Below are positions 15,119-29,783 of a stretch of 64,000 nucleotides of DNA, piece after piece. The notes beneath the pieces were generated by a model that saw nothing but the letters and a program-made list of their open reading frames with translations, was not told the origin of the DNA and searched no databases. Made by a program: the position numbers and the translations under genes. Within the stretch, counting starts at the first letter, position 1. The number at the start of each line of letters is the position of its first letter. The stretch is taken from contig NC_087386.1 in NCBI RefSeq assembly GCF_963675165.1, forward strand, positions 1,724,931 through 1,788,930, given 5' to 3'. This stretch comes from Halichondria panicea (lineage: Eukaryota > Porifera > Demospongiae > Suberitida > Halichondriidae).

Positions 15119-17415
15119 TATGTTGTATCAGTATTTCGTCCGTGTAAAATGTGTTGGGGTGTGAAAAATATGCCCTGTTCAATTTGGTTGGAATGTTCAT
15201 CTCCACGAGCACGAGAAGGACAGTTTCCTATTTTATCCCTTGTCCTTGTACAGCTAGGAGTGTTACACTAAAAATAATTATGTGAGAAGAACCAGTTTAC
15301 AATGATTATTTTATCCCTTGTCCCTATGCAAGAGTGCTAGCATTGTGTGTATAAAGTACATTATTGCCATTGTAGATGTGTTACAGTGCATGGCAGTTAT
15401 TATGTGCTGTGATGATAGAACGAACATTTTGGTGTATGCATAGCTTTGTGAATATCGTGTGTATCAATATCCCGTCACTATAAAATATTTAGTCGAGCAT
15501 ATGATTGATCCTCAATTAGCCAAGTATGTATTTCGCATGCATGCATTCTAACCCATGGATGGTCGCTATAGGAGCACAATAATCGACAGCCAATGGGAGG
15601 GGGTGTGGGTTCAATGTGGTGACGATATTGGCTGCCATATCGTTGGTCATGTAGTGTGTTGGCTTTGTCCCTTTGTTTGTCGTCTGCTGGTTTACTTTGT
15701 TCCTATTGGAGGAGTTTGTATTTCAGCCCAAAACAATAACCAACTTTTTCGATACATTGCCCAAATATAGTACTAGCTATTAAAGTACGTCAAGTATCTA
15801 CGTTGTTATTGTCACCTTATAAGCAGACTCTACCATTGTGTTAGCAGGCCATTTCTAAAATACGATCACACGCAGTAGCTAATGAGGATTAGTTAGGCAA
15901 TGTCTCTATTAGGCAGATTTTAATTAATCACTAAAGGAAGACAGAACAGGTATGGTCAATTTGTCTTCCCCCCCCCCCCGTGTTACTACTGTTCATGCTT
16001 GAGCAATCCCCTCTGCGTTTAAGTGCTCTGTGGTAACCCCCCTCCCCCTCTGCAGACACAACTCAGCTTTTATTTGAACCATTCAGTGCATTGTCATTGT
16101 TAGCTCTAGAGATAAACCTCATTCATTATTGCCCACACTGGTGTAGATTCCATTTTTGGAATATTCATTTTCAACAGCGCGGCTGTTTAAATGATTGACA
16201 TTTACATGAGATACATTCACAGCGTACAAAAAAGGTGTATGCTTAATGTTATGTACTGAGAGTAGGCAGGGTGGTCATTACAAATGCCTTTCCACTGGGT
16301 CACTGTACACCACCCACCAGTATAGGTAACAGCATTTCCTTAGTTGGCTCTTTCATGTCTTTCAAGATAAAATGTAGAAATAATTGAGGTCATTATATTG
16401 GATGTAAACAATTTTGAAATTGTTTTTTCAAGTATTCACTCTAAGATAGCTGTTTATAACATTCCAATAGTGTGTCTTTGTGTACACTGTAAATACTGAG
16501 AATGCACAACCTTCATCTCATGTTACGCATAAGCATTTCCCCAACGTGTAGGCTCTCTAATAATAATGTACCCTTCATAATAAATTATGGGGGTTGGTAC
16601 TATTAGCTTAATTATTCTACGTACTTGCGAACATTTAATTGCTCAGGAATTCTTAAATAACTTAATTAGGTCCGGTCCTACTCTTTTGAATACTTACAGT
16701 CATGTGACACTTTTCGCTACTAGCGTTGTATTAGAAGCTCTAGCTCTTGCCGTGTGTGTTGTTGATGTACGCCTTGTGTACGTACATTGGTATGATAATA
16801 ATATTACAGTCATTCACTGGCTGGGATCACTAGCTCAGGGATCATGTCGAGTGCTCAAAACTCAAACTCAAACTTAAATGTTTCCTCCATTTTGGTAAAC
16901 ACCATTTAGCTTGTGCAGCGGTGGCTTATGAGTTGGTGTTGTGGCAATTAAACCTAGCCGAAGATCTTTTGGCCCTCTTTTTTCCAACTATTTTTCACGT
17001 TTCCATGACAGTTAATACTTATAATTTTAGTGCTATAGTTTTCCTTACCTGGCTATAGCCATCCTTATCACAAGTAGCCTATCTGTATAATGTATGTGAA
17101 CAAGACCACCTAATACCATTAATCCAATTAGCTCCAATTACAATGCAACCTAATGCCAACCATCGCCATAGCGGCATGTGAGCATTCGATATACTGCCAA
17201 TTAATGCATGTCCATTTTGGTTGCCCTTGTATGTCCATACTCCATAGTTTCTGTGCCAATAGCCTGACTATGTGGCGGCAAGTAGGCGTACACAATTATG
17301 TAATCATTATATAAAAAAACCCGTTTTCAGCAAATGTAGTAGCTAAAATGATGTAATTTGTTGTTAAGGATTAAAGTGTTATCCTTAGAACTGGAGGATT
17401 GTTTCCATTGCGCAT

Positions 17416-17547
17416 CAGAGGAGGTACGACACGGGTACCTCGATTAGGTTGATTATAGGCTTGGTCACGTGCAAAATTCAACATTAAAGTCATTGTTGCA
17501 TGTGACAATTTTAGCTTAATCAAAGTACTCGTGTCGGACCTCCTCTG
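17416..17547. mobile_element. Foldback (MITE-like) element with 22-nt inverted ends
   Basis: CAGAGGAGGTACGACACGGG at the left end and its reverse complement at 17526-17547 match at 20 of 22 positions. A third arm in direct orientation starts at about 17552, and CCTCCTCTG recurs at about 17686, suggesting a second or nested copy. Confidence 0.6.
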
Positions 17548-18409
17548 GACTCAGAGGAGGTCCGTAAACTTTGTTTATGCTCTGAACGTCAGTTTCCCTG
17601 TCTAGTTTTCACTTTCTGTCATATGTGACAATATGAAGGGCCGGGAACAGAGCACTAATGTAGTGATGCATGCATGCCCTGTTGAACCTCCTCTGATCAT
17701 ACGGTCGCTTATTATTGAATATTTATCGTATTATTTTGTGTACTGTCCATTAGTACTTAGCTATATATCAGATGGTATTTATGGCTCATTCATGATAAAC
17801 TGATTGCCTCTTTATTTGGTCATCTCATTACTCAAGCTGCTACGTGAATGCGATATTCGACAAAAACATGACCACACTGCCAAAAACGTTCATTGTCTGA
17901 AAATGTGCCACTTATGCCTATAAGCCAGCTGCTTTAGAAGGTTGCTATAATTCTGCTTTGCCTACGTAGCTTAAACAGAGTATTTAGCTCAAGTCTTTAA
18001 TTGTGCATAGTTTTAGATAAGCCTAAAGATTAGCATTACTTGTCTGATTATCGCCGAAAGATTGAAGCTGAAAAGTGTTAACGGTGAGAATGTCAGAGAT
18101 GTACAAAGGTTGCTTTGAGATCTAGTGTGGAGCTGCTTAACACCAGAAGGTGAGGTTGCTTACGTCGTGTTTTATCACACCTTCTCCCCTCAGTTGCATA
18201 TTTGACACACTCAGTTATCTACTTGCTAGCTCAGAGGATAAATAGCCAGCTAGCTAGCTTTACATACTATTGGAGATTTTATGAGTCAAGGTTATTATAC
18301 AGCTGGCTACTTTTGAGTTAATCCGTAGACTGACATAGTTTAAACAACTGTTTCCAAGTCTGGCTTAGCTTTTCAACTCTACGCTATAAAAAGTGATCTA
18401 CACGTAGCT

Positions 18410-21400
18410 ATGGAAGAAAGTGGATTACTGAAAAGTGTGTGTTTGAGAAAGAATGGCCGAGTGGTCACGATCACTCCCTCCCATGGTCTGAGCACGAGCT
18501 GTCCGGAACTTGATAAGAAAGTGGATCTTCCTCATGATCAGATGGTCCTATCGTTCCCACGGAAGTACAGCGCTCCAGTTGTAGGGGAGACGAAGAACCT
18601 CTTACTGTCTAGCTGCACATCTCTCACTAATCTACGAACCCCGTGCCCTGAGGCAACACCATCACCTCCACCGCCTCGCATCAATCAACCACCTCGCGAG
18701 AAGCTGAGGAAACATGTGACCAAATCTCTCCTTCCCAATAAACCACTATTCCACATGAAGAAACAGAAAGCACCACCACGTTTGAACGCAAAGGAAGTTG
18801 AAAAGCTCACTCCAATGAAATCTAGACGACCCCCAGAACTTGATCTGTCTGTCTCGAATCTTGAAGAAATGAAAAAGCCACCTCGAAATAGAAAGCTTAG
18901 TTGCGATCTTCCTTCACTTTCACCTAGTCCAAACAAAAACAGAGGTCGAAAACTTAGCTGTGATTTAACAACCCCTTACTCGCAAAGCACGAAGCAAAGC
19001 CACAAATCGTTTCTGTTTTCATTTAGCAAAATATTTAGCGGTGGTAGGCGTGGCAGTAAGCCCGTCATTGTCAAGGAGGGTGGCTATATGAGTGATGAGA
19101 GTGCTGATTCAGCAGGGGCTTCCCCTGTGTGTGTTGTTGTCAGCTCTACAGGTGACGGGCGACGAAGAAAGGGCGTGATCGAATTGGAGACTGTGGACGG
19201 ACCCTCGGGTGGCAAGAACAAGCTGTCGCCATACAACAAGCTGCTGGCAAAGTCAATGGAACTGGTGAGTGATGTGTGTGTGGGTGGGTGGGTGGAGTTG
19301 TGTGTGTGTGTGTGAGTGGGTGGGTGGGTGGAACTGTACATGTGTGTGTGTGTGTGTGGGTGGGTGTGTGGGGTGGGTAGGGTGTGCGTGCATGTATACA
19401 CATACGTTATTATTGCCAAATTGCATAAAAGAGGTCGCTATTGCGTTTTTTGTCCTTTAGCTAATTATGTATTTCATTCCCCACTTGGTTATAATAAAGG
19501 CCTGCATGCATGGATACTCTTGTACTCGTGGTTATTTCTCATGCATGCGTGATCGACTCATAGCCTGTTTTTCCTAGACTAAGTGTTACTCACTTTGATC
19601 ATCTTTCATCAGAGCATTCTCATCATTTCTACCCAACCGCTACAAATAAATTCATGCATGACATTAAAACCTGATGCTATGTAGTTTATAAACAGTTTGT
19701 GAAATACTTATTATTTATTAACTTGATTGGCTAACGAGAATGTTATTACCCGACTACCAAGTTTACTATTAGGTTGGCACTTTAGCATTTAATTACTTGA
19801 TGCAAATTAATTGTATAATTAACTTGTACATTACATGGAAGCGTGTATCGTGTAGTCACGGCAGCTATATATGGCCCAAGATTTGAAAAGCTGGGCCAAA
19901 TTTATTGATTATAAAATCAAATCTGTCTATACCAGTGCATTAAAAAGATGTCATACTTAGCCAAGCCTGTCTTAGCCTTATATAATAGTTGCATTACAGT
20001 GTAGACACAGCAGCTGCCTGTAATGAAGCAATGTAAATAAAGCCATTTAAAGGTTGAGTCATCCATTGGGAATAATCATCCCATTCTACACCCACACACA
20101 CTTGCAGTTACACTGTCGTTAGTGCAAGCAGCTGCTTACTTAGTGTGTGCAATTATCCTGCATGTATGGATTCTGTTTCACATCCTCCTTCTAAACTTTT
20201 GATAGTGTTCAGATCGATTTCTAAGTGCCTAGCTAATAGTGATATGAAACTCTACATGTACTTAGATCGCTTGAAATATAAACTGAATGTACATGTGCTT
20301 TGTGTGTGCAACTAACCTCTGTATTTATTCTGCTCTGGCGTGTTTATTTCAATGTTGTTTTTCTTAACTTTCCTATACCACGTACTGGTTGTCATAATCC
20401 AAACTAAAGTTATGGGCAATCAAGGATAGTTGCCAAAACACCTCATTTTGAACAAGCCCTTAGCCTTTGTTTTGATCAAAATTGATGCATTTTGATTATA
20501 CGATAGTCTCATGTCTTTATTTCAGTCATGCATGGTTTATTAGGCACGCCACCATGCATATATAGATATCCCCTAGACCTACTGAATACATTATTAATGG
20601 CTGGATCAGCAGAGCCTTGCAGCTCTCTTCTCACTCTTGCAGCTACCAATAGCTAGCGTTCTAGTGCACAGCTAACTACTAAGTAGAGTAGCAATACTCT
20701 ATGGACAAGTTTTAGCTTTGAAATTGGAAACATAATAATAAAAACACACTACCGTATACCTCGCTTGTGCATGCGCACCGAGGCATAAAAATCATTTTCA
20801 TTAACCAATAGCTAGCTAGCGTTCTAGTGCAGCTACTCTACTTAGTAGTTAGCTCTGCACTAGAATGCTAGCTATTGGTAGCTGCAAGAGTGAGAAGAGA
20901 GCTGCAAGGCTCTGCTGACTTGCAGCCATTAATTTTAGGCTTGAACATTTGGCATCGATCGTTTTTAACAACAATCATGGTCGATCATTACCCACTCCTT
21001 GAGTTCCCTGGATTTTGCATGTAAAAATGTTCACCATGATAATTATAATCAATGTGTGTAGCTTAGTAGCTTTATATTATGTAGCTTTGGCACCTCCACC
21101 GAGGCATCAGCACCTGCGGTGCTTTCATTATAAAAGGCCTCATTTTCATTTTGAGTAAAAAGTCTTACTGATGTTTATAATTTGATAGGACGTGGTGTTC
21201 ACAAAGCACACAACACATTTCCAACCATGAATGTCTCCTTAAAAATGCAAAATTGCCCCTGTCTCCTGTTGTTATGTCTTTCTAAGAAATGCCACCTACA
21301 TGCAGCTAGCTGATATGGCCATCTGTGGTGAATGGGGGTGATTATGTGGTGGTAATGTGATTCACTAGTGGTCTCCTGAGATTACCTTCCTGTGCAAGTT

Positions 21401-24400
21401 CAAGTGGCCCTTTGATCTCACCACAAGACACTGACCTTCTACATGTTGATCACACATCAAAGGCTGGGGATTCAGCACAGTAACCATAGGTACTAGCCAG
21501 GAAACCAGGTGTCTATAAAAGGTTGCTTCTGTTTTCCCAGTGCAGTGCAGTGTTAATAGTTGCAAGCAGTGATGTTATTATGCTCAAACTTTTAGCTAGC
21601 TAGCTACTCTTACAGTTTACAGTTGTGCACAGCAAGTTTGTTTCCCAGATAGATAGATAGATAGCTTTCAAGATTATTGCAAGCTATTCCAACAGTTGCT
21701 TTTTCCAAGAATTCAATGAGTGTTGAAGTACTTACAATGCCGACTCATGCACTGTCTCCATCACCACCGCCTCCTGACAGCTCCTCCCACACTTGTCACG
21801 CCTCTACACCTCCACCCTCCACTCATCACACACGTACACCCTCACGTACACCCTCACCACCTCCGTTCACTCGTCATCGGTCCACACCTCTTCCCAGGAC
21901 CACCTCCCCCTCCCCTCTCACCTCCCCCTCCCCGTCACCCTTCACAACACATGCACACTACTCCAAGCTATGGGCTGTCAAGGTGGGAGAAGTCACTGTG
22001 TAGATTGGTTTAGCATTGCTCACTCCAATAGTGCTTTTCTCTAGTCTTTGGGTTTAACTTAATAGAAGTTAAATTAACTGCATGTACATGTAGAAGTGGT
22101 TCCTATAATTATTATATTATAGCTGCAGTGCTGGCTAGAACTATAGTAGTGTAGTTACGTCCAGTGTATATAGCTAGCTACGTATGTTGGTGAGGAGATT
22201 TCTCCGTTATGAGATCATAGCTTGTACGTACATGTACATCTCATGTACATCTCATGTACATGATATGTATATTGCTTGTACACGTACATCACGTTGTAGT
22301 CATATACATGTAAACTCCCTTTGTGCCGTCCACGTATTACAAATTACTTCCCTTGCTGTGAATGAGCAGCGGGTGTTTCAATGAATACATTCAATTAGTT
22401 CCCATTAGGTCAACCCTTCCGTGCATCATTAAGCCCTCAGATGTGCATAGTCTCTGATCTTGTGTCTATCGTCATTCAATTTTGTCTGCCTCTAAACAGA
22501 ACTGTTGTTTTAAACTAGTGTAGGAGGTCTTGTGTGTGTGTGGGTTAGGCACAGCTGCATGTACTAAGTAGTTGTTGTAGCTATTAGAACATAAATTATT
22601 TCTATACTGGATTCTTTCCTTCCCTAAAATTGTTTGAAGATCCATGTAGTCGCTTTATCCTGCCCACAGTGCAGATTTGTGGTCCAATGTGAGGAAGTGG
22701 TGGTCTGCACTGTATACATTGTGGCTCTTTCATTCTGAGAAATTTTAACCACAAATTAAAACTTTTTTCTGTAGCTTCCTACCAGTAGTACGGCGTTAAC
22801 CTCTGATATTGGACCCTTCAGACAGGAGACAGGGGAAGATGAAGAGTCGTGCTACCTACTGCAACATGCCTTACTCGAGAACCCGGAGAGTGAAACAAGA
22901 TGGTACTTCAAATATTTCCTAGGGAAAGGTACGATTTCCTTTGTGTTCTATCAACTAGGATTTCTACTAAGCTAGCTAGGGATATATCCCGCTTTCCCCT
23001 GTATGACACCCTGACTTGTTTACATGTGTATCACCCCTCCTCCCTTTGAAGCAAGCGTTCCTTACCTGTGGCACCTGAACACACTGCAAACAAAATGTCC
23101 ATACACTGTACTTTATATATGTTGTTAACTGAACCACACACACATCCTGGCACATATGATCCTTAATTCTTTGCACATTATTCTATGTATTATGGTTGCA
23201 ATTAAAACTGTTATATCCTAGCATCAACACACAAACCCACGTGACTATTCATACCCCCTCCATCTCTGCAGTCCACTATAACTACCTCTGCTATGATAAC
23301 TCCAAGAGTCCACTCTTCCTCTCTGTGATGAGGTCAGAGTCAGCTGCCAGCACGTACAGATGCATACTCTGGAAGAAGACAGTGAGTGACTGCACTTCGT
23401 ATTTCATGATGGGTGAACTTTATTTTGCCTCAAGGGTATACTTTATTTTGCCTCAAGGCATAGCCACAGGAGGTATACATACGTTAAGCTTACCGTGTGT
23501 GTGTGTGTGTGTCAGTTGTAACTGCTCATGCATTGTTATACTTGCAGGGAAACAAGAGGCTGTACATAGAGCCTGGGGCAGGAGGGAAAGTCCCTTCTCC
23601 GAGATACATTTTAGAGTGAGTTTGCGTGCATAGTGAGCAGTGTAATCGTGAGCAGTGTGTCAATAGTACATTGTTGTTATCATATGGTATTGTGACTCCG
23701 CCCATACAGGAAGTTCTCTGGCTCCAAGTACGAGCGTTCCATCAAGGAGCTATCAATCGCCTCGATACAGAAAGACCTGCTCACACTGGAAGAACAAGAA
23801 GTAATAATTACAAACCTTTGCCGATTTGACCTGTAGTGTACGTATGACTGCTAATTGGCGATTGATCATTATTTTCGTCTTTTCATTATTTTTATTTTTT
23901 CTATTTTGTAGGGCTCAGTGAATTTCAAGTTTGGAGTGCTTTACGCAAAAGCTGGACAGAAAACGGACAATGAAATGTTCAGCAATGGTAAGAAGATCAT
24001 TGGGTATTATTATTGTCATCTCATTGGTTTGTTCTAGTCATGCATGTACAAGTACAGCAACTTGTAATCTTTAAAACTTATTACAGAAAACGGGAGTGAG
24101 AGATTTCAGAAGTTTGTCGAGTTGCTCGGTGAAGAAGTCGGACTAGAGGGCTGGCCGCAGTTTAAAGGAGGTCTTGATAACAAAAGTAAGCTACAAGCCC
24201 CATAAAATGTTTGCTATAGGCTTTGTGCCAATACTTATAACACTTAGACACAGTTCCATGCAGTTGGAAGTGAATATTGCAAACATGTGTTACCAAATGT
24301 CCAACTGGCACTTTAATTCAGAATGATGTATGTATATTACATGTAAAAAATATCCAGCTTACTGTTGTGTAAGTGCTGTTAAGAGGAGGTGTTCACTGGT

Positions 24401-27400
24401 TATGTTTCCATGCAGACAACTCCACGGGTAAGACGTCCGTGTACACTGTGTTTGAGGGTCACGAGATCATGTTCCACGTGTCCACTCTGTTACCCTACTC
24501 CACCGGGAATGAACAGCAGGTGATTAGTCAGTAATGATGGCAGCTGCTCGCAGTCGTATCAGCCTCTCTACATTATTAGTTGTATTTTAATAATTGTGTG
24601 GGATTAACTATTGTTTTGAAGTGTAGAAAATTAGTGAAACATGCTCTGTAGACTATGTTCAAAGCTGTTGCTACATTTGCTAGACTAAACCTGCAAGGAC
24701 TGCCACTGGGCTACAGTGAAAACATGCAGTATCCCATAAAAATAGCATACCTACATTAAGTAACGTAATTCCACTCTCCATACAGTTCCCTAGAATTATA
24801 CTAAGTATGTATATATAATCTTCAAAAGTGTCATATTGATTGTAGACACTGCAACTTATTGCTACATATATACATTAATTCCACACAGCTCGAGAGGAAA
24901 CGTCACATTGGGAACGACATTGTGGTCATCATCTTCGTTGACTACGACACAAACCCCGAGGAAGCCATACAGGCAGCCATGAACTTTAACCCCCAGTACA
25001 TGCACTCTCACTTCAACCACATCTTTGCTCTCGTGACGTACGACGGAATAGCCAATCGATATCGAGTCAATGTGTGCTCAGCTGAGAGTGTGCCATTCTT
25101 TGGACCACCCCTTCCCTGTTTCGGAGAGTTTAACGACCACATCTCCTTCAGGGACTTCCTCTTGGCCAAGTGTAAGTGGTGGGGTGTGTGTGTGTGTTGT
25201 GTGAGGGGAAGTGTGAGTGTGTGTGGGGGGGGGGAGTGTGTGAGTGAGGTTTGTGTGTGGGGGGGGTGATATTTGAAACCTCATAACTTTAAGATTGGCT
25301 TACATAACTAATGATGCTTGTAGTGTACAGTACATGCCTCCCCCTATTGTAACGACCAATTAGCAGTTAGTAGAAACCAATAGACATTTGTAAAGTTCAT
25401 ATTGAGTTACAAAGGTTCATGATCAACCCCCCTCCCCCCCTGTAGTGATCAATGGGGAGAAGGCAGCCTACTGTACTCCGACCTTTGCCGAGAAGAGACA
25501 GAGAACGTTGGACCTCCTCCTCAAATCTGTGGAGCAGAAATGCACTCACGAGGTAATTTAGTGACAGTCTTAAGATACCTCCTCTTAATGTGATTATCTT
25601 TCTCTTGACACCGATACCGGTACCTACTAGCTAGTCTTAATTTGAGTGCAAGGATATGCGAGTAGCATTAAAATTAAAAACAATAGAGCTGAAACGGTAC
25701 TACAAGGATTTTTGCAGACAGTTTATTATAAAACCCCACACACACACACACAGTATCGACGTGCGGTCTCCTCGCCCAGCCTCCACCATGTACCACAGTC
25801 ACCCCTCACACCCGCAAACAAGAAACTGTTTGAGAGAGAGCAAATCTTCGCCGACTTTGGCCAGAGGTTAAAAGTCGAGAAGATTATCCGGGGCCACCAT
25901 CCCACGAGCCAGAGGACCACCGTCGCCACCAAGAAAGATGTGAGTGGGTGGGGAATTCCCCTCTGTATACATTATACACATTGTTACAATGACTCTCCTT
26001 GTTTTTCTGTAGCCATGGCGAACCGAGTGCATAGTGAACAACTTTCCATACCAGATCACTTACGGAGATGTCTGTGGTGAGTATGGCTACTAATACCCCC
26101 CCTGATGATTGTTAACATATCTACCCTCACATAGATGATGGCACACTGATTGTAACCACACAGAATGATGGCACATACTTCATCTATAGAGGTGAGCGTA
26201 CGTTGGTGTCTTTAGCGTGACGATATCAATTTATATTTCATAGCTAGCTACAGAATGAGACTCGCTAACCACCTCCCACACAATACACCCACACCCACAC
26301 ACACACATACACACACAGACGGTAGCTACAGTCTCATCATTGACAAGTCAGTGCCTATTGCTCAACTGGTGGTGGCTCATCGACACCAAATGCTTCTCCT
26401 GAGAACAGGTGAGAGGAGAACTGCTGAGAGAGAGAGTAGCTATATCAGAGCATCAGATTTTGCAGAGAAAGACTATAGATAACTTAAAGCTAAGAAAAAT
26501 TATTATAAGATTATACACTGTAGTCTATAAATCTGGCTATTGCTCAATACCAATATCTGCTCCAATACGGCCCTTTTCCCAAAACCTGTCACAGATAGCT
26601 CTTTCTTTATGTGACGGGTGGTATTATGATTGTGGTGCATGTAGTTTGTAACAGATACTGCATGTACACACGGACACTGTAGTAGCAACTGTCGTCAGTT
26701 TGGAAGATCCGATTTCAAAATATATGTATACTGTAACTAGGATGCTTTTGTCCTAGACTCAAGCTGATTTTCAGCAAAAACCACTATTTTAATAGCCCCA
26801 TGCATAATTATGGTGAATGGGCATTTTTAAAAATTCGAAAATTATTACGATGCTACTGTAACACAATTATTTCTGACTGCCCAAATTTAAACTATTGGCC
26901 CAAAAAGTTGAACAGTCAGTCAGTTTTTAAGACAGCCATTAACCACCTACCCCTCCCTCCAGCCTACTCCAAGGAGAGTAACTACCTGTACGTGATCCCC
27001 CTCAAGGAGTTCTACACAGAGAAGATCACTGTCGGAGTGCGGTCCTCCTTGAACCTGTATCACATCCCCTACACCAAGGGGTGCCATCTCTTCTGTACTG
27101 CTCCACTAGATGGACAGTTCCTGAGACTAGCCGTAGCCGTCAAGACCAAGATCATCATGATGGCATACAAGTACCCAGCTACTCTGACTGTCAATGGCTC
27201 ACCTTTGACCCCGCTACGATCGCCCAACCCAATGGACAGCTTCATCAAACACAGAGTGAGTTGAAATTACATCTAGTGTCTACCGAGGCCTGAAATGTGT
27301 TCTTAGTTGTTCTCGCTTAAAATTTATTTTTAAATTGATATTAAATACGTTAAGCTGCTGTTGTGTGGTATGACTATAAACCCCGCCCCTAACCACACCC

Positions 27401-29378
27401 CCAGGAACTGACGCTGGTGGATGTTCCAATGCACATGGCTCTCCCTGACGAGCGCCCTGGCAAGTTGTGTGTGAGCTACAACAAGCAGACAGCTGTGGAC
27501 GCCATTGACGAGGTTATGGGCGGAGTCCAGAAGATACCCAATCTGGACACTGCCAAGGTATGGGAGGGAGGGGGTGTGTCCTTGTTATTAGTTTGTATAT
27601 TTGATCGAGTGGCGTTTTTAGTTCAGACGACGATTACGATACTTATACTTTTTCTTCATGAATGTACGTACTTTTGTCTCTGCAGGCAAAGCTAACTACA
27701 CTGACTGGTACCTGTACTAACGGCAAGAGCGAGCTTCTCATTGGTTACAATTGTAAGTCATTAAAGTCAATATATCCATGCAGTGTAATACAAGAAAATT
27801 ATGTCACATGTGTTTAGCAGTTAAACTATTCTCGAAGCTTTTTTAGGCTTCCTGTTTGATGTTATTACAGTTCACCTTCTCTTTTATTGATCTCCTTTGA
27901 GTATCTATTCTGCTTTGTTGTTAGCTATACTCTTGCCAAGTTGTACCCCCTCTCATGCAACACTAGCCTCGTAGCGTGCCCACACACATCATAACAACCA
28001 CACACCCTCTCACCCACACACATACTAACAACTACACCCCCTCACTCTCCAGTGACTTGCCAGCTGATCACAATTAACGACAGCTCTGCATACAACTCAG
28101 TGGAGATAGTCTGGAATGCTGAGCCCCGTAACCTGGTCTATATGCCCCCATACCTCCTGGCCTTCACTGCCAGCACCATCGAGATCAGGATGGCCTCCAA
28201 TGGTTCCCTCATGCAGACCATCCCCACTCCTGACCTCAAGCTCATCTCTATGAAGGTGGGTCTTCAACTTTTGTATTCCGATTCCAGCTAACTTCAAGCA
28301 AGGGCCCATGTCTAAAGTGCCTGATTCCCATACGTGTTAACAACACACTATATATATAATAAGCCACCACTGAATTTGTATTAATCTATGGGTGCTGTTT
28401 CATGAGCATCCACACACTCTCCCACCAATTATCCGCCCACACACATGCACTCCACCAATTACCCGCCCACTCCCCCACACACACACACACTCTCAGGAAG
28501 ACGTCTATTTCTCCTCCTCTTCGTCAATGATACAGAACCCAATCTCTAAAACCCACTCTTCAAGCGTCACCAACCTCCCGGCAAAATTCCCCAAGAATAT
28601 CGACAAGAAAGATTTTCTCACCTCGGGCACTTACGACCACAAGAACATGACGTTTATCTACAAGATTAGTTTCGAAGATATGACAGGACGAAGAGAATCG
28701 ATGACAGAGACACCGCTTAGAAACAGCGTTAGCTACGATTCCATGTCGACAGGCTACAGCATCACGGAGGATGAGAGAAGGGGAGTGTATCCCTCGGCAC
28801 TGGATGATGTCCATCCTATAATGGAGGACGAGGAACAAGGATTGATAAGTAGCTTCGGAGACAAGAGTAAAGACGAATTAAGTGCCCTAGAAGACGATGG
28901 ACCTGATTACGATCATCTCGATAGTCCAATCTCGTTGAAAAGCTTGCAGGGGTTTCAAACTAACAGCCCCGAGCATTCGCCATTCTCTCCCGTCGATTCT
29001 GAATCTGACTACGACCACATTGCCCCCCTAGAGAGCCCCATCGACTTGAAGTCCTCGCCACAGAGTTTCAGAGATTATCAGAAGCTGAGCAGCTCTCCCC
29101 CTACCAACAGAGAGCCAGGCTCCAGAGCAATTCGACGACGGGGGATAGTCACCGGGAAACGACCGGGCTATACTAAGACTCCGGGTGATCAGAGCCCTGG
29201 GCGCAACAGAGGAGGGGGCGTATTCAATACAACCCCGGAAACACTTCCCTTCCAAAGCTCCTCCCCCGATAGCGGTGTACAGGACGATTTTGCAGCCACG
29301 GCAAACAATTTTAATAGCTCGATTGCCAATCACCCGTTTCTCAGTAATAGACGAACGAATGTACGTCATCACTCTTAG
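18410..29378 (+). CDS. GARNL3: RapGAP and citron-homology (CNH) domain protein, GARNL3-like
   Basis: Twenty exons: 18410-19264, 21710-21982, 22775-22928, 23272-23381, 23548-23615, 23710-23800, 23912-23987, 24087-24185, 24416-24519, 24889-25171, 25446-25552, 25754-25939, 26013-26076, 26135-26191, 26319-26408, 26963-27255, 27405-27557, 27686-27752, 28053-28255, 28497-29378. Frame closes to about 1404 aa. The GAP domain lies near 518-735 ([68 protein letters not shown]). Asn619 of HIGND is the expected asparagine thumb that stimulates GTP hydrolysis on Rap. A CNH domain spans about 803-1111. [10 protein letters not shown] and the domain order place it with GARNL3, not Rap1GAP. Unusual: a 376-residue basic Ser/Pro N-terminal extension and an acidic Tyr/Ser/Pro tail. 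Confidence 0.93.
19282..19382 (+). other. G-rich, potential G-quadruplex tract just after a 5' splice site
   Basis: GGGTGGGTGGGTGG occurs at 19282-19295 and 19318-19331, followed by five G-runs at 19358-19382, on the coding strand, starting 18 nt inside the first intron of the RapGAP gene. Embedded in (GT)n. Confidence 0.6.
20593..20933. mobile_element. Foldback element with about 100-nt inverted arms
   Basis: Arms 20593-20692 and 20832-20933 are near-perfect reverse complements, starting ATTAATGGCTG and ending CAGCCATTAAT. The 140-nt centre contains a further inverted copy of part of the arm and a TACCGTATA. No coding capacity; lies in the first intron of the RapGAP gene. Confidence 0.8.
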
Positions 29379-29783
29379 AAGATTCATGTTCTTGTTTTTA
29401 TAGCTCATTTTGTGTGTTTGATCATCATGCCTCCAAAGCTCATCACATCCCAGTGTGTGTGTAATATTTTCACAGCTATATTTCAATTTTTCTTTTCAAC
29501 AGACAAACTTCATGTTGCACTTCTAACTTTTTGTACGTGTGTCAATTAAAATATAACGATGTGAATAATTAATATTTTGCCTTATAAATGCACCTGGGAC
29601 AAGTATAATTATAATAACTTTTCTAATAATACATGTAGGTTCATTATAACTATAACGCTACAAAATTATATAATCTTGATCGGCATGATATAAAAGACAA
29701 ATGTTCATAGCCATACACAATAATTTGGTATAAGGGTAGTAACGCAAAAACAGATAGTTCAGTTGGACTCGTTATATAGCTAG
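29379..29783. other. Convergent 3' region of the RapGAP gene and ACADM
   Basis: About 400 nt between two stop codons on opposite strands, AT-rich. ATTAAA near 29546 could be the poly(A) signal of the plus-strand gene. Confidence 0.45.

Larger units (their letters stand above)
14915..18409. other. Long gene-poor stretch upstream of the RapGAP gene
   Basis: No coding exon supported. It holds a 33-nt tandem duplication (15052-15118), a C-rich run near 15969, and a nested foldback element around 17416-17700. A TATAAAA lies only about 25 nt before the ATG at 18410, which is too close to be its obvious TATA box. Confidence 0.5.

Noticed and set aside
19084-19419. Minus-strand frame rich in His and Thr
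   Set aside because: Antisense to the first RapGAP exon and to the adjoining GT/G-rich repeat; no start context or domain.
28560-29486. Minus-strand frames of 92 and 152 aa
   Set aside because: Shadows of the last RapGAP exon.
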